Assembly (NCBI GenBank): GCA_030630005.1
Contig: DAOVNY010000003.1
Span: 1 to 34,575, forward strand
DNA: 34,575 bases
Origin: Bacteroidales bacterium
GTDB lineage: Bacteria > Bacteroidota > Bacteroidia > Bacteroidales > JAIORY01
Direction: 5' to 3'
Part shown: positions 15,376 to 22,714 of the stretch, in pieces
How the letters are laid out: each line of letters begins with the position of its first letter
Numbering within the stretch: the first letter of the stretch is position 1
Notes under the pieces: model-generated
What the model was told of the DNA's origin: nothing
The model's database searches: none
Seen by the model: only the letters and a program-made list of their open reading frames with translations
Position numbers and translations under genes: made by a program

Positions 15376-17712
15376 TTAGGCTACTTTTATTTCGTATAAA
15401 TGTTTCTGAAAATCAATAAATAATGAGCTTATATTTGCAACATCGCCCAATATTTCTTTTGCGTCTTCCAACGATTGGTATTTATTTGTTAGTAAGATTG
15501 GTAATTTTTCCTGAGCAAGTTCTCCAACTCCTGTTTCAATATATTTGCTTAATACAAATTCAATAAATTCCTTTTGTTGATCATTTAGTAATGCAAAAAT
15601 TGTTGCTTCTGCTCTTGTTACTCTTTCTTCTCTTGTTATCGGTTTTATGTCGCTGTTAAACACATATTCCAATACATCAAATAAGTCGCTTTTTTCTGCA
15701 TTGATTAGTTTTTTCAAAGTGTTTAAATCTTCTTTTCCGAAACCTGCTTCGTCCAACTTCTCAAGCAAAATTTTACGTGTCATTGGGTTGCTCCATAAAG
15801 TCCGTAATTCTTCTTCGCTTTTAAAGAAGTTAGGAAGTTCACCAAACAAATTATTTAAAAACTCTTCTGCCGAAATTGGATTACCGTCTGCATTCCAAAA
15901 CGAAGTAGCAATCATGTGTTGTATTTCTCTTTCTTTTCCGTCTTTCAGTTTTATCTTAATTCTTTTCTTTTTTTCTTTTGGTTCATAAATACCATCTTTC
16001 TCCAATGCTGTTGACGGCTCTTTAAATTCTTTTGGTTTATATTCTTTGGGTTCTTCTTCAACCGGCTCACCATCCCATTCCGGATCAGAAAATCGTTGAT
16101 AAGCATCTACAAAATCGTAAATAGTAAAAAACTCTTTCCCATCAAAAAGACGTGTTCCTCTCCCCACTATTTGTTTAAACTCAATTATCTGATTTACCGG
16201 TCGCATCAAAACAATATTACGGATATTCCGGGCATCAACTCCTGTTGATAGTTTTTGTGAAGTTGTTAAAACTGTCGGAATTGTTTTTTCATTGTCTTGA
16301 AATTTTCTTAAAAATTGCTCTCCAATCTCTCCATCATTGGCGGTAACACGAACACAATAATCAGGGTCTTTGCTTTTCTTGTATTGATTTACCAATTCCC
16401 GAACAGCAGCTGCGTGGTCTTGTGTAGCACAGAAAATTATTGTTTTGTCATTCTCATTGGCTTCGTCCATATAAATCCGAACTCGTTTTGCCTCTCGTTC
16501 TTTTATTTCAATGATTCGGTTAAAATCAGGTTCTTCATACAGTTTTCCTTCTTCAATTTCGCCTTCAATAATATTATCATCACTTGTATAAATATAATCG
16601 TCAAGCGTGGTTTTAATTCGTTTAACTTTGAAAGGCGTTAAAAAACCATCATTAATACCTTCTTTAAGCGAATAGATATAAACCGGCTCGCCAAAATATT
16701 TATAAGTGTCAACATTGTCTCTTCGTTTTGGCGTAGCTGTTAAACCCAATTGAACAGCAGGCGAAAAGTACTCTAAAATCCCTCTCCAATTTCCTTCGTC
16801 ATTTGCTCCGCCACGATGACACTCATCAATTATGATAAAATCAAAATAGTCTTCGGGATACTGCCCAAAACTTGGTACTGAATTCCCTTCAGCATCAGAA
16901 CCACTCATGAAAGATTGAAAAATGGTAAAGAAAATGCTGCCGTTGGTTGGCACTCTACCTCTCATTCTTATTTCGCTGGGTTTAATTCTTACCATTGCAT
17001 CATCAGGGAATTTTGAAAAAGCATTAAATGCCTGGTTTGCGAGAATATTTCGGTCTGCCAAAAACAAGATGCGAGGTCTTCGGTTCCCGTCTCTTTGTAA
17101 ATTCCAACGAGTATAAAAAAGCTTCCATGCAATTTGAAAAGCAATAGCTGTTTTCCCTGTTCCTGTGGCAAGAGTTAATAAAATACGGTCTTTGTTTTGT
17201 GCAACGGCTTCCAAAGTATTTTTTACTGCAATTTCTTGATAATATCGCAATTGCCAAGTACCGCTTTTATCTTCATAAGGAACGGAAGCAAATTTATCTC
17301 GCCATTCGTTTTGGTCAGAATAAGTTTTATCCCAAAGTTCTTCAGGAGTAAGAAAATCTGAAACCAAACCCTCTGCACCTGTTTTCATACAAATTTGGTA
17401 AATCTCTTTTCCGTTGGTTGAGTAAGTAGTTTCTAAATTTAGTTTTTCGGCATATTGTTTTGCTTGTGCCACACCTTCGCCTACTTCCAACTCATCGCTT
17501 TTAGCTTCAACAACAGCGAGTTTAACACCTTTGTAAACCAAAATATAATCAGCAATAAGTGGTTTTTTCCTGCCACCGCCAACTTGTATTTTTCCGTCTG
17601 TAATCTTACAAACATTGCGTTCACGAAGGATTTTAGAACCTTCAACAACTCCCCAACCACAAGATTTTAATTTGGGGTCTATTAATTCTGCTCTTGTTTC
17701 CGCCTCATTCAT
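15376..17712 (-). CDS. hsdR: Type I restriction endonuclease, R subunit
   Basis: 778 residues. The N-terminal nuclease domain has D55 (IADYILVY) and E69-x-K71 (VVEAK), a PD-(D/E)XK site. The helicase has Walker A ATGTGKT (182-188), DECH (296-299), LGLTATPKR, and motif VI QIVGRGTRLF. The C-terminal third is the EcoEI-R type coupling domain that contacts HsdM/HsdS. All motifs look intact. Role: ATP-driven translocation and cleavage of DNA lacking the methylation. It is the last gene of a long minus-strand operon led by hsdM, but six accessory genes or remnants separate it from hsdM and hsdS. The spacer before it carries two 14-bp repeats, GGTTAGTTGTTAAT (about 17730-17757). Confidence 0.93.
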   Translation of the reverse strand: MNEAETRAELIDPKLKSCGWGVVEGSKILRERNVCKITDGKIQVGGGRKKPLIADYILVYKGVKLAVVEAKSDELEVGEGVAQAKQYAEKLNLETTYSTNGKEIYQICMKTGAEGLVSDFLTPEELWDKTYSDQNEWRDKFASVPYEDKSGTWQLRYYQEIAVKNTLEAVAQNKDRILLTLATGTGKTAIAFQIAWKLFYTRWNLQRDGNRRPRILFLADRNILANQAFNAFSKFPDDAMVRIKPSEIRMRGRVPTNGSIFFTIFQSFMSGSDAEGNSVPSFGQYPEDYFDFIIIDECHRGGANDEGNWRGILEYFSPAVQLGLTATPKRRDNVDTYKYFGEPVYIYSLKEGINDGFLTPFKVKRIKTTLDDYIYTSDDNIIEGEIEEGKLYEEPDFNRIIEIKEREAKRVRIYMDEANENDKTIIFCATQDHAAAVRELVNQYKKSKDPDYCVRVTANDGEIGEQFLRKFQDNEKTIPTVLTTSQKLSTGVDARNIRNIVLMRPVNQIIEFKQIVGRGTRLFDGKEFFTIYDFVDAYQRFSDPEWDGEPVEEEPKEYKPKEFKEPSTALEKDGIYEPKEKKKRIKIKLKDGKEREIQHMIATSFWNADGNPISAEEFLNNLFGELPNFFKSEEELRTLWSNPMTRKILLEKLDEAGFGKEDLNTLKKLINAEKSDLFDVLEYVFNSDIKPITREERVTRAEATIFALLNDQQKEFIEFVLSKYIETGVGELAQEKLPILLTNKYQSLEDAKEILGDVANISSLFIDFQKHLYEIKVA

Positions 17713-17752
17713 AATTGTTAATTATTAATGGTTAGTTGTTAATGGTTAGTTG

Positions 17753-18115
17753 TTAATACTTGATTAAGTTTAATTTTGTTGTTTTAATAATACTTGTAAT
17801 TAATTTTATCATTTCAATAGCATCAATATTAATACTTTCAAATTGTTCTATACTTAAATAATTAGTTTCTCTTAACAGTTCTAACCAATAAATACTTTCG
17901 TTTATTTCTTTTTGTGCAATTGCCATTTTATGAATAAAATCAGCCTTGCTCTCAGCGTGTTCTGCCTATCTAACCAAAGCACTTACACTTGTACCACTTC
18001 TTAACAACTGTTTTGAAAGAACATATTCTTTCTTTTCTGATTGAATAAATTGATATAGTTTCACAATGCGAATTGCAAATTTAAAACTCTTCTCTTTTAC
18101 AATATTTTTCTTCAT
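17753..18115 (-). pseudogene. Four-helix-bundle (S23/IVP-like) gene broken by a TAG
   Basis: Reading from ATG at 18115 to TAA at 17753 gives 120 residues with one internal stop, TAG at 17968-17966 (codon 50). The product around it, RSGTSVSALVR then AEHAESKADFIHKM, closely follows the four-helix-bundle protein family (TIGR02436, related to 23S rRNA intervening-sequence proteins), where the missing residue is usually Glu in REAE. A single G-to-T change in GAG would explain it. The frame is otherwise undamaged, so the mutation is recent, a sequencing error, or read through. The function of the family is poorly known. It lies between the BRO-like gene and hsdR. Confidence 0.8.
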
Positions 18116-18161
18116 CTTAATATCTTCATTAACAATTTATAATTAACCATTAATAATTATT

Positions 18162-19016
18162 CTACTCATTGTCAATTTTCAATTTTCCATTATCAATTAA
18201 GTTGTTTTTATCAGAAACAACGCTTCTTCCTAACTCTTTTTCAGTATTTCTTCTTGCATTTCCTGCAACTTTGCCACCTCTTTTAGCTACACTTTTATTT
18301 TTATAAAAGGTATCGGGTTTCTCTTTTTTAGAAATCTCTGTGGTAACCCGCTCTCCTAACATTGTGAAAATAAGCTCCAAATCATCCATATTGTCACGTA
18401 AGTTAATTTTCGACTTTTCAGGGATGTTTTTAAACTCTTTATATTCACTTGGTGTCATACCAAAAGTTGCTTTGGAAATTTCGGCAGTTAAAATAGCATA
18501 ATCTCTATGTTCTTTTATACCTCGCTCTTTCCATTCATCCGTTAAGTTTTGTCGAATGGCAATTCCTCGCAGTCGTTTATCAATCCAATCTTTTGGATAG
18601 CCCTTTTGCTCATAAATTTCTTTCATCCGTTCTTGAGCAAGTTCGGGGTTTTCTATCTCATCTAAGCGTTCTTTACCCACTTGTGCCAACCACTGTTTAA
18701 ATGGTTCAGCTTTTTTTGATGGAATGGATTGAATTAAACGTAGAATATCTTTTGTATCAGCAATATCAGTCATTCTCATTTTACCATCGGCAGATAGCAT
18801 TTTCAACCGGTTACAATTTGTAACCGTTTCGTTCCCCTCTTTTAAAAGTCTATGTTTTAAAACTTTCCAATAATTTCTTGCCCCCTGATAATCTTTCTGT
18901 TCTGTTAATATTTCTACAATATCAACAATTGAAAAATACCATTTTTCTTCTGTTTCGTCCCAGTGAGTTCTGATTTTTTGCTCTTGAAAAAGTTGTAATT
19001 TATTTGATTTATCCAT
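18162..19016 (-). CDS. BRO/DinD-like protein (Bro-N domain)
   Basis: 284 residues. The N-terminal Bro-N domain (about 7-110) includes KWYFSIVDIVEILT, ARNYWKVLKHRLLKEGNE, TNCNRLKM and IPSKKAEPFKQWLA, a fold shared with phage antirepressors and expected to bind DNA. The C-terminal part (ERGIKEHRDYAILTAEISKA, SEYKEFK, AKRGGKVAGNARRNTEKELG) is like DinD. Such genes often sit inside type I R-M loci. A 19-bp palindrome lies within the coding sequence (18808-18826). The last dozen residues (LIDNGKLKIDNE) are encoded by a TCAATT-type repeat, suggesting the frame runs into spacer DNA. Two more palindromes lie just upstream of its start. Possible regulator of the R-M operon or a stress-linked protein, unproven. 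Confidence 0.85.
   Translation of the reverse strand: MDKSNKLQLFQEQKIRTHWDETEEKWYFSIVDIVEILTEQKDYQGARNYWKVLKHRLLKEGNETVTNCNRLKMLSADGKMRMTDIADTKDILRLIQSIPSKKAEPFKQWLAQVGKERLDEIENPELAQERMKEIYEQKGYPKDWIDKRLRGIAIRQNLTDEWKERGIKEHRDYAILTAEISKATFGMTPSEYKEFKNIPEKSKINLRDNMDDLELIFTMLGERVTTEISKKEKPDTFYKNKSVAKRGGKVAGNARRNTEKELGRSVVSDKNNLIDNGKLKIDNE
18808..18826. repeat. Intragenic palindrome in BRO-like gene
   Basis: CGGTTACAA-T-TTGTAACCG, nine perfect pairs around one base, with two more pairs after a mismatch. It encodes the TVTNCNR stretch of the Bro-N domain. Same core (CAA-W-TTG) as three other palindromes in this locus. Confidence 0.9.
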
Positions 19017-19035
19017 ATTAATTCCTTTTAAAATT

Positions 19036-19068
19036 ATTCAGTTGTACCCAAATTGGGTACAACTGAAT
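19036..19068. repeat. 33-bp perfect palindrome upstream of BRO-like gene
   Basis: ATTCAGTTGTACCCAA and its exact complement flank a single A. The right edge of the BRO-like ORF is only 19 bases away, so a hairpin would sit at its ribosome-binding region or act as an operator. Read on the minus strand it could encode SVVPNLGTTE then stop, but that frame is only 22 codons long. Confidence 0.9.
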
Positions 19069-19081
19069 TTTGTAATCTATC

Positions 19082-19100
19082 TAGGGACAATTTGTCCCTA
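19082..19100. repeat. 19-bp palindrome upstream of BRO-like gene
   Basis: TAGGGACAA-T-TTGTCCCTA, nine perfect pairs around one base, the same 9+1+9 design and CAA-T-TTG centre as the palindrome inside the BRO-like gene. It lies 13 bases from the 33-bp palindrome. Confidence 0.9.
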
Positions 19101-19156
19101 TGTTAAATCTTATATTCTCCACTATACAAAATTTTAAATTCTTAATCAAAACCCAA

Positions 19157-19246
19157 TCAAGAAACTTTTTTATGCCACTCCCCGTAAGCTTCTTTGCCTT
19201 GAAATACTACAAGTTTATTTTGTGGAGCTATATTTTTATTCTTCAT
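19157..19246 (-). pseudogene. Fragment of a BRO-like N-terminus
   Basis: A 29-codon frame from ATG at 19246 to TGA at 19157 reads MKNKNIAPQNKLVVFQGKEA and then YGEWHKKVS. It aligns with the opening of the intact BRO-like protein (SNKLQLFQEQKIRTHW) and with typical Bro-N starts. It begins 14 bases after the stop of the three-Cys-motif gene. It is best read as the remnant of a second, decayed BRO gene whose palindrome may survive at 19082-19100. A tiny functional peptide is less likely. The similarity is short, so confidence is limited. Confidence 0.4.
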
Positions 19247-19260
19247 TATTTGATTGTCTG

Positions 19261-20013
19261 TTAAAATATTGCATATTGTTGTTCAATAATTTCAGGATAT
19301 TGTTGCCAAATCTTACCATCTAAAATTTTTCCATTTTGCTTTTTATTTCGTTTTACTTTATCAGCCCCCAAAGTACCCCATTGTTTAAAGAAAAAAGCAA
19401 TATCTTTTTCTTCACATTGCTGTTTTATGTTTAAGACCCAACTTTTTTCCATTGACCTTGCCCTGTTGCCACTTTCTCCACCAACAATTACCCAATCAAT
19501 GTTTTCAAAATTTATTCTTCCCAAATCTTCAAGTAATGGTTCTACCGAAAGAAATAAAACACTTGCTTTTAATTGTCTTAATTTGTCTATCCTTGGCAAA
19601 CCTTCTTTTTTGTTATCAACTGTTACGCCAAGCCAAATATTTTTAGGTATTTCTCTTTGAGACAGATATTGAAACATTCTATCCGCCCTTTTTGTCAGAA
19701 TTTGATAAGTGTGATGCGGTGTTTCTTTAATTACATCAAAAATTTTATTCAAATATTCTTCGGGCATATCTTTATGAAAGATATCACTCATTGAGTTAAC
19801 AAAATAAACAGTTGGTTTTTTTCTTTTAAAAGGGTCATTTAGCCTACTTGGCACAGTATTAAATGTAAAACCATTTTCATAGCCTTCAACTCCCATCGCC
19901 TGTAATCGGATAGCCATTGTTTCAGCATAGCAATTTTTACAGCCTAAACTAATTTTTGTACAACCTGCCGAAGGGTTCCACGTTTGCTCTGTCCATTCTA
20001 TTTTATGTGCCAT
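19261..20013 (-). CDS. Three-Cys-motif phage Gp37/Gp68-like protein (DUF5131)
   Basis: 250 residues from the ATG at 20013; an alternative TTG nine bases upstream is not needed. The opening MAHKIEWTEQTWNPSAGC, then TKISLGCKNCYAE, carries Cys18, Cys25 and Cys28 (CX6CX2C), the mark of the phage Gp37/Gp68 family (PF07505), which resembles radical SAM Fe-S sites. Other conserved parts are YFVNSMSDIFHKD, YQILTKRADRM, WLGVTVDN, LFLSVEPLL and DWVIVGGESG. The family's usual partner TcmP is absent. Gene starts nine bases after the RAYT stop, so it belongs to the R-M operon. The reaction is unknown; nucleic acid modification or repair is a guess. Confidence 0.88.
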   Translation of the reverse strand: MAHKIEWTEQTWNPSAGCTKISLGCKNCYAETMAIRLQAMGVEGYENGFTFNTVPSRLNDPFKRKKPTVYFVNSMSDIFHKDMPEEYLNKIFDVIKETPHHTYQILTKRADRMFQYLSQREIPKNIWLGVTVDNKKEGLPRIDKLRQLKASVLFLSVEPLLEDLGRINFENIDWVIVGGESGNRARSMEKSWVLNIKQQCEEKDIAFFFKQWGTLGADKVKRNKKQNGKILDGKIWQQYPEIIEQQYAIF

Positions 20014-20022
20014 AGTTATCAA

Positions 20023-20646
20023 CTAATAAAATTTATCATTATCCCAATTATCAGGATTATTTTTAATGTATTCTGTAATTGTATTATATGAATTTTCATT
20101 TCGTATTATATGTTCCCAATAATTTCGTTGCCATATTTTTTTATCAAATGGTTTCCAATTTTTTGTTTTTACCCCGCGAATATATTCAACGGTGGTAATG
20201 GATTGAAATGCTCCAACCATTTGACCTAACGTTTTTTTATTTTGAATTTCCGTTGGGGTTTCCGTTGGGGTTTCCGTTGGGGCAATCCCTTGTGGTTGCC
20301 CTTTTTGATTTGGGTCGACCACGAGGGTCGCCCCTACGGTATTTTCGTTTTGGGTGGATGCGTTGTTATTCGGGGAAACGATTTCCAATATGGCGTGAAA
20401 ATGGTTGGGCATTGTAATATATTTGTGTAATTGAACGTTTTTAAATCGTTCGGTTAATTTTAACCATTCGTTATTTATCATTATTCCGGCATCATTCAAA
20501 ATCATTTTGCAGTTTTTAATATTACCAAATAAATGTTCCCTGTTTTGACAAACAATGGTAACAAAATACAATCCTGCCTGCGAATAATCATATCCTTTTA
20601 ATCGGATTGACCTACGATGATGAATATTTGGATTATATTTTGTCAT
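20023..20646 (-). CDS. REP-associated tyrosine transposase (RAYT, Y1_Tnp/IS200-like)
   Basis: 207 residues. The family opening is RRSIRLKGYDYSQAGLYFVTIVCQNR, the HUH-type metal site is HFH in MPNHFHAIL, and the C-terminal helix has IWQRNYWEHIIRNENSYNTITEYI with a candidate catalytic Tyr. All key parts are present, so it is probably functional. RAYTs are single-copy, domesticated relatives of IS200 transposases that act on REP palindromes. Between residues about 100 and 135 is an insert, TVGATLVVDPNQKGQPQGIA then PTETPTETPTEI, encoded by two REP-like hairpins and three 12-bp tandem repeats. It starts three bases after hsdS and ends nine before the three-Cys gene, so it lies inside the operon without breaking it. 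Confidence 0.9.
   Translation of the reverse strand: MTKYNPNIHHRRSIRLKGYDYSQAGLYFVTIVCQNREHLFGNIKNCKMILNDAGIMINNEWLKLTERFKNVQLHKYITMPNHFHAILEIVSPNNNASTQNENTVGATLVVDPNQKGQPQGIAPTETPTETPTEIQNKKTLGQMVGAFQSITTVEYIRGVKTKNWKPFDKKIWQRNYWEHIIRNENSYNTITEYIKNNPDNWDNDKFY
20247..20282. repeat. Three in-frame 12-bp tandem repeats inside RAYT
   Basis: TTTCCGTTGGGG occurs three times exactly (20247-20258, 20259-20270, 20271-20282). On the minus strand each unit encodes four residues (P-T-E-T pattern), so copy-number change would keep the frame. Confidence 0.95.
20280..20337. repeat. Two REP-like hairpins inside RAYT
   Basis: Hairpin A, 20280-20301: GGGCAA pairs with TTGCCC, with an inner CC/GG. Hairpin B, 20312-20334: GGG-T-CGACC faces GGTCG-C-CCC around ACGAG, followed by TAC. 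Both are GC-rich in an AT-rich locus and look like the REP palindromes that RAYTs recognise, yet stay in frame as the GATLVV...GQPQGIA segment. Confidence 0.75.
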
Positions 20647-20649
20647 AAA

Positions 20650-21858
20650 TTAAAATTCCCCATTAAACGCTTTTTGCAAAACCGACTTTTTTAATTCCCC
20701 CAAATCTACAATTTTTTTCTGATAAACAGCTTCCAATCTTTTGGTTTCGGCTGAAAGAGCATCAAGTTTTTTGACAATGGTTTGTTGTTCGGATAAGGAT
20801 TTTGGAAATGGAATAATAATACTTTTTACTTCGCTATTTGTTACTGCTGGGTAACTTGCTCCTTTTTGAAGTTTCTCCATTTGTTGATTAAACCCAAAAG
20901 TTAAAAGGAAGTAATAAATGAAATTGTTATTCAAAAAATCTTTTGCCCTTAAAACATAATAACCCGTACTACAAACCTGATTATTATATTCTTCTGTAAT
21001 TATTGTAACTCGACTATGTGTTGGGCGAACAGTTGCAAAAATTACATCATTTGTTTTTATAAGTTTTCTTGCTCTACTTGGTGCATCTTTACCTAACAAT
21101 ATAGATGTTTCTTCAATCTGTTTTGTTTCTTTATTAACGCTTGATACATCAAGATAAATAAATTCTTCGTTAGGATTTAATTTTGGGTTTACTGTTTCTG
21201 TTTTTTGAAGGACTTTCCCCAAAGTCTTCTCTTCCCAATCATCTCCTTTATTCTCAAACACCCCTTGCAAATAACTCTCAAAAAGTTCCTTAGAATTTTT
21301 AAGGTTTTGTTCGGCATTGGTTTTTGCCTTGGCTATGGCGGCAAAGGCTTTATCAAGAATGGCTACTATGCGTTTTTGTTCGGAGAGTGGTGGGAGTGGG
21401 ATTTGGATTGCTTCAATTTGAGCCTTATTAATTGAATTAAAAACTGCACCTGTATTACAAACAATCTCATTTTCGTGTTTTAATAAATAATTAAATAGAA
21501 ATTCTTTTTCAATTAATTTACTTGCTCTAATTGCTGCAAGTCCACGACCAATACAAATTCTTTGAGTTGAAAAATTTATTGGACCAACAGGAGCACGAAC
21601 TGACATTAAAATATCGTTTGCTTTTGCTTCTTTAGTTATTTTGGTTGTCCACTTAGTTGGTTCTCCAATGTATTTTTTAGTAAATTCCTTCTTGCCCTGA
21701 TAAAAAGGCAATCCATTTTCTTTTGTATTATAGTATTTTCCCTCTGGTGATTGACCTGCAATTACTTTACAAACCTCCCCCAACTTTTTCATTTCCCAAC
21801 CCTTCTTTTTCAATTGAAAATTATTTTCATTGTCCACTATCAATTGTCCTTTATCCAT
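20650..21858 (-). CDS. hsdS: Type I restriction-modification specificity subunit
   Basis: 402 residues from the ATG at 21858, which overlaps the rhuM stop by eight bases; a longer frame to 22005 lies within rhuM and is rejected. Two target-recognition domains, each followed by a conserved helical region: GWEMKKLGEVCKVIAGQ opens TRD1, then QIPLPPLSEQKRIVAILDKAF; DDWEEKTLGKVLQK opens TRD2, then IPFPKSLSEQQTIVKKLDAL. HsdS chooses the DNA sequence methylated by HsdM and cut by HsdR. Both halves are complete, so a bipartite site is expected; its sequence cannot be predicted here. The first dozen residues (MDKGQLIVDNEN) are encoded by a TCAATTG-type repeat. Confidence 0.93.
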   Translation of the reverse strand: MDKGQLIVDNENNFQLKKKGWEMKKLGEVCKVIAGQSPEGKYYNTKENGLPFYQGKKEFTKKYIGEPTKWTTKITKEAKANDILMSVRAPVGPINFSTQRICIGRGLAAIRASKLIEKEFLFNYLLKHENEIVCNTGAVFNSINKAQIEAIQIPLPPLSEQKRIVAILDKAFAAIAKAKTNAEQNLKNSKELFESYLQGVFENKGDDWEEKTLGKVLQKTETVNPKLNPNEEFIYLDVSSVNKETKQIEETSILLGKDAPSRARKLIKTNDVIFATVRPTHSRVTIITEEYNNQVCSTGYYVLRAKDFLNNNFIYYFLLTFGFNQQMEKLQKGASYPAVTNSEVKSIIIPFPKSLSEQQTIVKKLDALSAETKRLEAVYQKKIVDLGELKKSVLQKAFNGEF

Positions 21859-22714
21859 TGTCAATTGATTTAATTTTATCCAAAACCTTAACAGAAGAGA
21901 TATCCATTTTAGAAAAGGCAAACCATTTTTTACCAAGGTCTTTAAGTGAAGCCCCAAAGTGGTATATTTCTTTTTCATCAATAATAAGAAAGCGGTCGTG
22001 AGCATCTTTAAACTTTTTTACTTCTATGGTTTGGTATTGCTCGTTATGTTTCTTTATATCCAAGCTAAATTGTTTTGAGATAGTTTTAGTAAGAATAGTA
22101 AAACTTACGCCATTTTTTCGCTTTGCAAAATGAGTTAAAACTGTATCATCAACATAATTATCTATCAGAATTATAGATTTCTTTGCTGTCCGAAGCAAAT
22201 CGGAAACAAAAGAGTAAGCATCAAATATTTGTCCTTTAAAGAAAACATCTTGCTTAGGCGGTAAACTCGCATTTATTTGTAAATCAATACCATCAACTCT
22301 TTCCATTATGGTATGAACATTATCTTCAATACGGTTCATTCTTTGATTTAAGGAGTAGCCTTTTAATAAATAATCTTTTAGAATTTTATTTGCCCATATA
22401 CGAAATTGCGTACCTTGTTTCGATTTTACTCTATAACCAACAGAAATAATTACATCAAGATTGTAGTGTGCAATTTGTCGTTCAACTTGTCTTTCTCCTT
22501 CATTTTGAACTGTCGCAAAATTTGCGACAGTTGAACTTTTATTAAGTTCTCCCTCGTCAAACACATTATTTATATGCTTTCCAATAGTTTTTATATCTCT
22601 ATCAAACAAAACCGAAATTTGCTGTCTGTTTAGCCAGACAGTTTCGTCTTCTACTTTCACTTCTAATCGTGTTAGAAGCTCCTCTGACTGATATAGTATG
22701 ACTTCATTCTTCAT
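21851..22714 (-). CDS. RhuM-family protein with PLD-like C-terminal half
   Basis: 287 residues. Residues about 1-130 match the RhuM family: TVWLNRQQISVLFDRDIKTIGKHINN, HYNLDVIISVGYRVKSKQGTQFRIWA. The C-terminal half (about 155-285) resembles a single phospholipase D-like domain: SFVSDLLRTAKKSIILIDNYVDD, then HDRFLIID (239-246), a variant of HxK(x)4D, and GASLKDLGKKWFAF. The start overlaps hsdM as ATGA and the end overlaps hsdS by eight bases, so translation of hsdM, this gene and hsdS is coupled. Function in R-M systems is unknown; DNA binding by the RhuM part is plausible. A 25-bp palindrome lies at 22508-22532 within codons 60-69. Confidence 0.88.
   Translation of the reverse strand: MKNEVILYQSEELLTRLEVKVEDETVWLNRQQISVLFDRDIKTIGKHINNVFDEGELNKSSTVANFATVQNEGERQVERQIAHYNLDVIISVGYRVKSKQGTQFRIWANKILKDYLLKGYSLNQRMNRIEDNVHTIMERVDGIDLQINASLPPKQDVFFKGQIFDAYSFVSDLLRTAKKSIILIDNYVDDTVLTHFAKRKNGVSFTILTKTISKQFSLDIKKHNEQYQTIEVKKFKDAHDRFLIIDEKEIYHFGASLKDLGKKWFAFSKMDISSVKVLDKIKSIDNG
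22508..22532. repeat. Intragenic 25-bp palindrome in rhuM
   Basis: AACTGTCGCAAA-A-TTTGCGACAGTT, twelve perfect pairs around one base. It encodes STVANFATV of the RhuM-like protein. It shares the odd-length form and CAA-W-TTG-like centre with the three palindromes in and near the BRO-like gene. Confidence 0.9.

Noticed and set aside
15376-17712. hsdR as a pseudogene because it is separated from hsdM/hsdS.
   Set aside because: Nuclease, Walker A, DECH and motif VI residues are all present in one uninterrupted frame.
20208-20430. Two plus-strand frames over the RAYT insert (GFPLGFPLG and WGFRWGFRWG repeats).
   Set aside because: They are translations of the 12-bp repeats and hairpins in the wrong strand; the minus-strand frame has clear RAYT motifs over its full length.
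21859-22005. Longer HsdS start at 22005.
   Set aside because: It lies inside rhuM in another frame and gives residues unlike HsdS; the ATG at 21858 overlaps the rhuM stop in a normal coupling arrangement.
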